Source of the DNA: UBA7312 sp002715345
GTDB taxonomy: Bacteria > Bacteroidota > Bacteroidia > Flavobacteriales > UBA7312
Direction of reading: 5' to 3'
Length of the DNA stretch: 39,265 nucleotides
Assembly (NCBI GenBank): GCA_964009845.1
Contig: CAXGIQ010000002.1
Coordinates: forward strand, 1-39,265
Shown: piece after piece, positions 33,628 through 39,265 of the stretch
How the letters are laid out: every line of letters begins with the position of its first letter
Position numbering within the stretch: position 1 is the stretch's first letter
The notes under the pieces: generated by a model
The model's input: only the letters and a program-made list of their open reading frames with translations
What the model was told of the DNA's origin: nothing
Database searches by the model: none
Made by a program: the position numbers and the translations under genes

Positions 33628-33645
33628 CAAAATTATTCAAATTTA
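33628..33645 (-). promoter_or_regulatory. two possible -7 boxes for sucAB
   Basis: The minus strand carries TAAATTTG (33645-33638) and TAATTTTG (33635-33628), both TAnnTTTG matches, 32 and 22 bases before the sucA ATG. The AT-rich setting makes chance matches likely for at least one. Confidence 0.35.
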
Positions 33646-34029
33646 TTGATTCAGAAGTCCATCTGAACCCCTATTTTCTTGATTAGAAAAATGATGCTTC
33701 ATCAATACTTTTAACAAACATCGTTTCATAAGCAGTTTAGCCACAACATCTGAAAAAGGTTCATCTACTGTTTCTGACATGGCTTTTTGTATCTGTTCCT
33801 CTCCAACATCAACTTGATAAAGGATATTCATCATTTTTTGGTATTGGGCTTGCTCTAGAAAGGAGAATAGTTTTGATAATTGTTCTTGAAGCTCCTCTGC
33901 ACAAGGAGAAATGCTCAATGGTAACTCTAAATTTTGCCAGGATAAATCTTTTTGAATCTGCTGAATAGTAGCTGCTAACCAGTTTTTTTTAGCAAGGTAC
34001 TGCTGAACTTCTTGCTCAGATATTTTCAT
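33643..34029 (-). CDS. small helical protein of unknown function
   Basis: I do not recognise this 128-residue protein. It has no signal peptide or membrane segment. It appears mostly helical, with Gln/Glu-rich stretches (ISEQEVQQYLAKKNWLAATI, AEELQEQLSKLFSFLEQAQ). A C-terminal half with VDVGEEQIQKAMSE and VAKLLMKRCLLKVLMKHHF follows. The ATG at 34029 overlaps the polyprenyl synthetase stop by one base (TGATG), so it is translationally coupled to that enzyme; the TTG just before it is rejected. Coupling suggests a role linked to prenyl synthesis or the rest of the operon, but nothing in the sequence shows it. Confidence 0.75.
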   Translation of the reverse strand: MKISEQEVQQYLAKKNWLAATIQQIQKDLSWQNLELPLSISPCAEELQEQLSKLFSFLEQAQYQKMMNILYQVDVGEEQIQKAMSETVDEPFSDVVAKLLMKRCLLKVLMKHHFSNQENRGSDGLLNQ

Positions 34030-34994
34030 CAACTTTCTCTTTGTAGCAACATGGCAGCAAATTGCTCCAATCCACTTTTATCTCCTTCAATTGCTCCGAG
34101 GTGAGTCATGGCTTTTTGATGATATTCGTGCATTAAATCAGTCGTGATTTTCTTAATCTCTAAACGTTCGTAAATTGCTTTTACAGCCTTTACTTTCTGT
34201 GTTCCATCATATTCTTTAGAAGAAAACCAATGTTGTAATTTCTCTTTTTGCTTCCCCTCTGCAACAGCTAACGACTGTAGATATAGGTAGGTTTTCTTAT
34301 TTGATAAAATATCGCCCCCCACCTGCTTTCCAAACTTATCTTGATCTCCAAACACATCCAGCATGTCATCTTTTAGCTGAAATGCAATCCCCATGTTTCT
34401 ACCGAATTCATACAAATGTTGCGCTTGCTCTTCATTGGCTCCCCCTGTTAAAGCACCTATTTTCAATGCTCCTGCTAAAAGAACTGCCGTCTTATACTCA
34501 ATCATTTTCAAGTATTCAGGAATAGTCACGTCACCGCGTTCCTCAAAATCCATATCCCATTGTTGTCCTTCACAAACCTCAACAGCTGTTTTACTAAAAA
34601 CATCTAATGATTTTTTGAGCACTTCACTAGGTACTTCGGACATGAGTTGATATGCATGCACTAACATAGTGTCTCCAGAAAGGATAGCTACATTTGGGCT
34701 CCACTTTTCATGCACGGTCTGCTGCCCTCTTCTCAATGGAGCATCATCCATAATATCATCATGTAAAAGAGTGAAATTATGAAAGACTTCAATCCCTAAT
34801 GCAGGCTTTATAGCAGCACTTAGATTTTGATTAAATAATTGATGTGCTAGCAATAACAATATTGGTCGCATGCGTTTACCACCTAAACCAAGCACATAAT
34901 CAATAGGTGTATATAAATCAGCCGGATTCTCTGGATAAGAGATGCCAGCTAATTCTTTTTCAATAATTTGTTGAAGTTCTTTTATCGACTTCAT
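34029..34994 (-). CDS. trans-polyprenyl diphosphate synthase
   Basis: The 321-residue enzyme extends allylic diphosphates with isopentenyl diphosphate. The first Asp-rich motif is LLHDDIMDDAPLRRGQ, the second is QLKDDMLDVFGD, and GGKRMRPILLLLAH precedes them. KQVGGDILSNKKTYL is the C-terminal signature. Product length (farnesyl, geranylgeranyl or longer for quinones) cannot be fixed by eye. In this AT-rich, Bacteroidota-like context it may feed menaquinone or carotenoid synthesis. The ATG directly abuts the rfbA stop, and the stop overlaps the next ATG, so it sits in a tight operon. Confidence 0.92.
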   Translation of the reverse strand: MKSIKELQQIIEKELAGISYPENPADLYTPIDYVLGLGGKRMRPILLLLAHQLFNQNLSAAIKPALGIEVFHNFTLLHDDIMDDAPLRRGQQTVHEKWSPNVAILSGDTMLVHAYQLMSEVPSEVLKKSLDVFSKTAVEVCEGQQWDMDFEERGDVTIPEYLKMIEYKTAVLLAGALKIGALTGGANEEQAQHLYEFGRNMGIAFQLKDDMLDVFGDQDKFGKQVGGDILSNKKTYLYLQSLAVAEGKQKEKLQHWFSSKEYDGTQKVKAVKAIYERLEIKKITTDLMHEYHQKAMTHLGAIEGDKSGLEQFAAMLLQRES

Positions 34995-35852
34995 TTATTT
35001 TTTCAATAATGACATTAAATAATAACCATAACCACTTTTCAAAAGCGGTTGTGCTAGTTTCTCTAATTGAGCTCCGTCTATAAAGCCCATTTTGTAAGCT
35101 GCTTCCTCAATACAGCCAATTTTTCGACCCTGCCTGTCTTCAATCACCTGCACAAACTGACTAGCTTGCATTAAGGAGTTAAATGTACCAGTATCTAGCC
35201 AAGCTGTTCCTCTACCTAATAGCCTTACCTCTAAATTTCCTCTTTTCAGATACTCTAAGTTCACATCTGTAATCTCATACTCTCCTCTAGCAGAAGGTTT
35301 GATGTTTTTAGCTATTTCTACCACATCATTATCGTAATAGTACAAGCCTGGAACCGCATAATTTGATTTTGGTTTTCTAGGCTTTTCTTCTATTGAAAGA
35401 GCTTTGAAATTTTCGTCATACTCAACCACTCCATATCGTTCAGGGTCATTTACATGATATCCAAAAACAATACCTCCATTAACATCTTTACATGACTCTA
35501 AAACGCGTCTCTTCATATAAAAGATATTATCTCCCAATACTAAGCATACTTTATCGTTTCCAAGAAACTCTTCACCAATTACAAAAGCTTGAGCTAATCC
35601 ATTAGGTACCTCCTGTACTTTATAATGAAAGTTACAGCCAAATTTAGAACCATCCCCTAATAGCTTTTCAAACAATGGTAAATCGTGTGGAGTAGAGATT
35701 ATAAGTATATCCTTTATTCCTGAAAACATCAATGTTGACAGCGGATAATAAATCATTGGTTTATCATAAATAGGCATCATCTGCTTACTCATGGCAAGTG
35801 TCAGCGGATGCAGTCTTGTGCCCGACCCTCCTGCTAAAACGATTCCTTTCAT
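34995..35852 (-). CDS. rfbA: glucose-1-phosphate thymidylyltransferase
   Basis: RfbA makes dTDP-glucose from glucose 1-phosphate and dTTP, the entry to dTDP-rhamnose and related sugars. The 285-residue product has the nucleotide-binding GIVLAGGSGTRLHPLT, SKQMMPIYDKPMIYYPL, VLGDNIFY, VFGYHVNDPERYGVVE and LGRGTAWLDTGTFNSL. Length and motifs match RfbA/RmlA. The other dTDP-rhamnose genes (rfbB, C, D) are not in the window. Here it is wedged between a transporter and a prenyltransferase: its ATG overlaps the transporter stop (ATGA) and its stop abuts the next start. Confidence 0.95.
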   Translation of the reverse strand: MKGIVLAGGSGTRLHPLTLAMSKQMMPIYDKPMIYYPLSTLMFSGIKDILIISTPHDLPLFEKLLGDGSKFGCNFHYKVQEVPNGLAQAFVIGEEFLGNDKVCLVLGDNIFYMKRRVLESCKDVNGGIVFGYHVNDPERYGVVEYDENFKALSIEEKPRKPKSNYAVPGLYYYDNDVVEIAKNIKPSARGEYEITDVNLEYLKRGNLEVRLLGRGTAWLDTGTFNSLMQASQFVQVIEDRQGRKIGCIEEAAYKMGFIDGAQLEKLAQPLLKSGYGYYLMSLLKK

Positions 35853-38233
35853 TCTTCTTCATTCTTTAATGTTAGTTCCCCCAAGTCGATATCTTCTTCT
35901 TCATCAAACACATTTAATAACGGTTCTCTGAAGGCTTCAAGATTGATTGATTTTTCCAATGTTAGCAACAAAGCAGGTAATACCACTAAGTTAGACAACA
36001 TTGCTATCAATAGTGTAATAGATACCAACAACCCTAATGCTATAGTCCCCCCAAATTGAGAAGCGATAAAGATAAAAAAACCGAAGAAAAGCACGATAGA
36101 GGTGTAAATCATACTAATACCTGTTTCTTTGATTGCCGCTAATACGGCAGGGCGTATATTGTATTTTCTAGCTTTCATTTCCTGTCTATATTTAGCTAAA
36201 AAGTGAATGGTATCATCTACCGAAATACCAAAAGCAATACTAAAAACCAAAATGGTTGACGGCTTGATTGCCACTCCAAAATATCCCATAATTGCTGCTG
36301 TAAGGAGCAAAGGAATTAAATTCGGAATAAGGGAAACCATCACCATTCTAAAGGAATTGAACATCCATGCCATGAAAATTGAAATAAGAATGACTGCAAG
36401 AAATAAACTCACAAACAAGTTGCGAACTAGATATGTAGTACCTTCTAGAAAAACAACGCTTGTCCCCGTTAGTTTAATATCATATTTTTCTGGGTCAAAA
36501 ATTTGATCTATCTGGCCTCTCAACTTTGTTTTTAGTAACTCCATTTCAGAAGTTCCAATGTCTGCCAAATGTACACTTACCCTTCCTACTTGCATATCTT
36601 CGTCAACATAAGTGTTGGCCCAATCCTGGTGAGACTTGGAGTTTTTAGCGTATGATAAAAGCCAGTTTTTCTCCTGCGAATTAGGTATGTCATAATAGGC
36701 TACATTACCATTATAAAATGCTTGTTTAGAAAACTTCACAACATCTAGAAAAGACAAAGAACGGGACAATTCAGGGTAAGTGGCTAATGTATCTTGCAAC
36801 TGATTCAACCTTCTTAAAGTTGACAGTTTAGTCATTCCGTTTTTACGATGTGTATCTATGATGATTTCAAACGGGAGAACGGATGTAAAATGTTCTTCAA
36901 AAAACTTAGCATCTTGAAATAAGGCTGAAGATTCAGGAATATCATCTGTGACATTTCCAGTAGTATGTACTTTATAAATACCAACAAGTCCAACAATCAC
37001 TAAAAGAATTGTCCAGACATACACTACTGTTCTTCTATGCGTTACCCAAAATATAAATTGTTTAATTACTAAAAGCATCCACTTTCTATCTAAGTGTTCT
37101 GTATGCTTGTCTTTTGGAGGGTTTAAATAGCTGAATATTATTGGAATCAATAATAATGAAAGTAGGAAAACAGCGAAAATATTGACCGAAGCAACTAGTC
37201 CAAACTCTCTTAAGTCTTTACTAGATGTTAAGATAAATGTTGCAAAACCAGAAGCCGTAGTAGCATTGGTTAAAATCGTGACATTCCCTATTTTCTTAAT
37301 CATTCTAGTAAGCGACTTGGCTTTATTGCCGTGTCTTCTAATCTCATTATGATACTTATTGATTAAGAAAATGCAGTTAGGAACGCCAATTACAATCAGT
37401 AATGGAGGTATCAGAGCAGAAAGGATAGTGATTTCATAATCCAAAACTCCCAAGGTTCCAAAAGACCAAACCACACCTATCGCAACCACTAGTATAGAAA
37501 TAAGAACCGGTTTGTAAGACTTGAAAAACATAAAAAGGATGATAGCCGTCACTAACATCGCTAAGAAAATAAACAAGCCAACCTCTTTTCTGATTAATTC
37601 TGAATTAACAATTCTTAGATAAGGTAAGCCTGAATAATGAACATCTATAGATGTTTTGGCGTAATACTTTTTACCATACTCAATGATATACTCAACAACT
37701 TGAACTCTTTCATCCGATTTCAAAATTTGTTGATCAATCTCTACCAACATTGCAGAAGCATTTGTTCCTTCGTTTAAGAATATCCCTTCGTAAAAAGGAA
37801 TATTACGATACGATTGTACCGCTTCATCTAAATCTGCTTGTGTTTGAATAGCACTAAAGACAAGCTCCGTTAAAAATTTCTTGCTTTCAGTGTCTTTTAC
37901 AAAATTGACTGCATCAGCAACGGAAATCACTTCCACAACACCTTGAATATTACGAATGCTATCTGCGAGTTCTTTCCAAGATTGAAAATGATTTAAAGTA
38001 AAAAAGTCTGCATTTTTCACTCCAATAACCATCAAATTATCTCGCTGACCAAAACGCTCTACAAAATAGTCGAAGTCAAGCTGTGTGTCGGAAGTTTTAG
38101 GAAGCAAACGCGCCATCGAATAGGAAAGTTTTGCATTTTTCGACTGCTGCACCATGAAGAATGTCATAGCTACAATCAGCCAAATAAAAATGGCTCTATA
38201 CCTTAATATAACTCGGGCAATTACCGACCACAT
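35849..38233 (-). CDS. MMPL/RND-superfamily membrane transporter
   Basis: The 794-residue inner-membrane protein has two repeated halves. Each has one transmembrane helix, a large periplasmic domain and five further helices, about 12 in total. Examples are AIFIWLIVAMTFFMV near the N-terminus and FLAMLVTAIILFMFF and ILSALIPPLLIVIGVPNCIF in the first half. The second half has FGISVDDTIHFLAKYRQE, a motif typical of MMPL/HpnN-like RND members with acidic residues in TM10. The family exports lipids, hydrophobic compounds or drugs with proton energy. No membrane-fusion protein or outer-membrane channel gene is adjacent, which favours an MMPL-type lipid transporter over a tripartite efflux pump. The substrate is unknown. 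It is the first gene of a four-gene coupled operon. Confidence 0.9.
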   Translation of the reverse strand: MWSVIARVILRYRAIFIWLIVAMTFFMVQQSKNAKLSYSMARLLPKTSDTQLDFDYFVERFGQRDNLMVIGVKNADFFTLNHFQSWKELADSIRNIQGVVEVISVADAVNFVKDTESKKFLTELVFSAIQTQADLDEAVQSYRNIPFYEGIFLNEGTNASAMLVEIDQQILKSDERVQVVEYIIEYGKKYYAKTSIDVHYSGLPYLRIVNSELIRKEVGLFIFLAMLVTAIILFMFFKSYKPVLISILVVAIGVVWSFGTLGVLDYEITILSALIPPLLIVIGVPNCIFLINKYHNEIRRHGNKAKSLTRMIKKIGNVTILTNATTASGFATFILTSSKDLREFGLVASVNIFAVFLLSLLLIPIIFSYLNPPKDKHTEHLDRKWMLLVIKQFIFWVTHRRTVVYVWTILLVIVGLVGIYKVHTTGNVTDDIPESSALFQDAKFFEEHFTSVLPFEIIIDTHRKNGMTKLSTLRRLNQLQDTLATYPELSRSLSFLDVVKFSKQAFYNGNVAYYDIPNSQEKNWLLSYAKNSKSHQDWANTYVDEDMQVGRVSVHLADIGTSEMELLKTKLRGQIDQIFDPEKYDIKLTGTSVVFLEGTTYLVRNLFVSLFLAVILISIFMAWMFNSFRMVMVSLIPNLIPLLLTAAIMGYFGVAIKPSTILVFSIAFGISVDDTIHFLAKYRQEMKARKYNIRPAVLAAIKETGISMIYTSIVLFFGFFIFIASQFGGTIALGLLVSITLLIAMLSNLVVLPALLLTLEKSINLEAFREPLLNVFDEEEDIDLGELTLKNEEE

Positions 38234-38286
38234 AGTGATTAAATTTGCTTGTAAAAATACGGATAATTATAGGAGTAAAAACAAAA

Positions 38287-38310
38287 AAGCTCGACCGTAT
38301 AGCCGAGCTT
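38287..38310 (-). terminator. intrinsic terminator after frr
   Basis: On the minus strand AAGCTCG pairs with CGAGCTT (38310-38304 with 38293-38287) around a ten-base loop and is followed by a T-run. It separates pyrH-frr from the transporter operon. Confidence 0.8.
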
Positions 38311-38329
38311 AAACGATAGGTTTACAACT

Positions 38330-38884
38330 TTATACCGTCATAATTTCTGATTCTTTTTTTGTGAAGAACGCATCTACTTTTGATGAGAACTCATTGGTCA
38401 CATCTTGCACACTGTTTTCTGCATCTTTAATAATATCTTCCGACAATCCATCAAGCTTCTTCAACTCATCGTTAGCATCCTTTCTAACATTACGAATACT
38501 CACTTTCGTATTTTCCGCTTCTGCTTTGGCATGCTTTACCAATTCACGCCTCCTTTCTTCTGTTACAGGAGGAACATTGATGATGATCATTTCACCATTA
38601 TTCATTGGGGTGAAACCTAAGTTTGCATCAACAATTGCTTTCTCCATTACCTCCAGCATTGATTTATCCCAAGGCTGTACCGAAATGGTTTTTGCATCTG
38701 GAGTATTGATGTTGGACGCTTGATTTAATGGCGTCATTGCTCCGTAGTAATCAATGATTACATTATCCAACATTTGTGGTGATGCTTTTCCTGCACGAAT
38801 CTTTGAAAAGGCTACTTCTAAGTGCCCTATCGATTTATCCATCGATTCGCGAGCACTATCCAAAATGAATTCTATCTCTTCCAT
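38330..38884 (-). CDS. frr: ribosome recycling factor
   Basis: RRF, with EF-G, splits post-termination ribosomes. The 184-residue product has the three-helix bundle plus beta domain: FSKIRAGKASPQMLDNV, YYGAMTPLNQASNI, ISVQPWDKSMLEVMEKAI, NNGEMIIINVPPVTEERRREL and IRNVRKDANDELKKL. Length is standard. It follows pyrH by 18 bases, the common pyrH-frr pairing, and is closed by a hairpin terminator. Confidence 0.97.
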   Translation of the reverse strand: MEEIEFILDSARESMDKSIGHLEVAFSKIRAGKASPQMLDNVIIDYYGAMTPLNQASNINTPDAKTISVQPWDKSMLEVMEKAIVDANLGFTPMNNGEMIIINVPPVTEERRRELVKHAKAEAENTKVSIRNVRKDANDELKKLDGLSEDIIKDAENSVQDVTNEFSSKVDAFFTKKESEIMTV

Positions 38885-38902
38885 AATTTTGGCTTTTATC
38901 TG

Positions 38903-39265
38903 TTAAAAATTGACAAGCGTTCCGATTTTATCACCTCCTAACGCTTTCAATAAATTTCCTTTTTGATTGATATCGAACACCACAATTGGCAGCTTATTTT
39001 CTTCACAAAGTGTGAAGGCTGTCATATCCATTATTTTCAGTTTTTTCTCATATACCTCTTTGAATGTAATGGTATCAAATTTAATTGCTGACTGGTCTTT
39101 TTCAGGGTCAGCAGTGTAAATTCCATCTACTCTTGTTCCTTTAAAAATTGCATCTGCCTCAATCTCAATAGCTCGTAATGTAGCAGCTGTATCGGTAGTG
39201 AAATATGGATTTCCTGTTCCTCCACCAAAAATAACTACTCTACCTTTTTGCATGTGTCGCATCGC
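38903..39265 (-). CDS. pyrH: UMP kinase, C-terminal part (gene continues past the window)
   Basis: PyrH phosphorylates UMP to UDP. About 120 residues are visible. They include RHMQKGRVVIFGGGTGNPYF, TTDTAATLRAIEIEADAIFK, TRVDGIYTADP and DMTAFTLCEENKLPIVVFDI, which are typical of the C-terminal half of bacterial UMP kinases (amino-acid kinase fold). The open frame runs to the last base with no stop, so the start lies outside. It is in operon with frr. Confidence 0.95.
   Translation of the reverse strand, partial: AMRHMQKGRVVIFGGGTGNPYFTTDTAATLRAIEIEADAIFKGTRVDGIYTADPEKDQSAIKFDTITFKEVYEKKLKIMDMTAFTLCEENKLPIVVFDINQKGNLLKALGGDKIGTLVNF

Noticed and set aside
36207..36506. Open frame opposite the MMPL transporter
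   Set aside because: Antisense to transmembrane segments, no start context and no recognisable product.

Overview
This window looks like a chromosomal segment of a Bacteroidota bacterium, most likely from the Flavobacteriales or a nearby marine lineage. The base composition is AT-rich. Start codons lack Shine-Dalgarno sequences. Promoter-like TAnnTTTG boxes sit in front of transcription units. Several products are lineage markers: PorG of the type IX secretion system (T9SS), proteins with T9SS type A and type B C-terminal sorting domains, a TonB-dependent receptor with a carboxypeptidase-regulatory-like N-terminus, and a DUF4296 lipoprotein. The window is almost fully coding. No stretch over 300 bases lacks a gene, and I see no rRNA, tRNA, insertion sequence, prophage or CRISPR array.

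Left part (1-8600): the 3' end of a LuxE-type acyltransferase gene with a coupled GNAT acetyltransferase; a small SnoaL/NTF2-like protein; tyrS (-); an NAD-dependent epimerase (+); a DUF4296 lipoprotein (-); a striking Cys-rich tandem-repeat lipoprotein (+); pyrC and a dolichol-phosphate-mannose-synthase-like glycosyltransferase (-, overlapping); and acs (-).

Middle (8600-14600): a three-gene + strand operon for the cell surface. It encodes a secreted lamin-tail-domain protein with a T9SS tail, a TonB-dependent receptor, and a secreted two-HKD phospholipase D-like protein with a short T9SS-like tail. It ends at a strong hairpin. The gene content suggests extracellular breakdown and uptake of a phosphodiester polymer or lipid, but the substrate is unknown.

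Envelope-biogenesis block (14640-25670): an alpha/beta hydrolase and pdxJ (-) diverge from a + strand run of a CBS-domain protein, a single-POTRA BamA-like protein, nadK, porG, uppS, bamA, two skp/ompH genes and murI. This joins T9SS assembly, outer-membrane protein insertion, periplasmic chaperones and the undecaprenyl/peptidoglycan pathway. A gamma-carbonic anhydrase (-) converges on murI.

Right part (25700-39265): an Nfu Fe-S carrier coupled to an outer-membrane beta-barrel gene; a large T9SS type B secreted protein; then a long minus-strand series. Read 5'->3' on that strand, it runs pyrH (partial), frr, an MMPL/RND transporter, rfbA, a polyprenyl synthetase, a small unknown protein, sucA and sucB.

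Most of the window is core metabolism and envelope biogenesis. The best candidates for something undescribed are the Cys/His-rich repeat lipoprotein (3992-4477), the secreted lamin-tail/TonB receptor/PLD operon (8631-14596), the translationally coupled transporter-nucleotidyltransferase-prenyltransferase-unknown operon (38233-33643), and several transcripts that may be leaderless.
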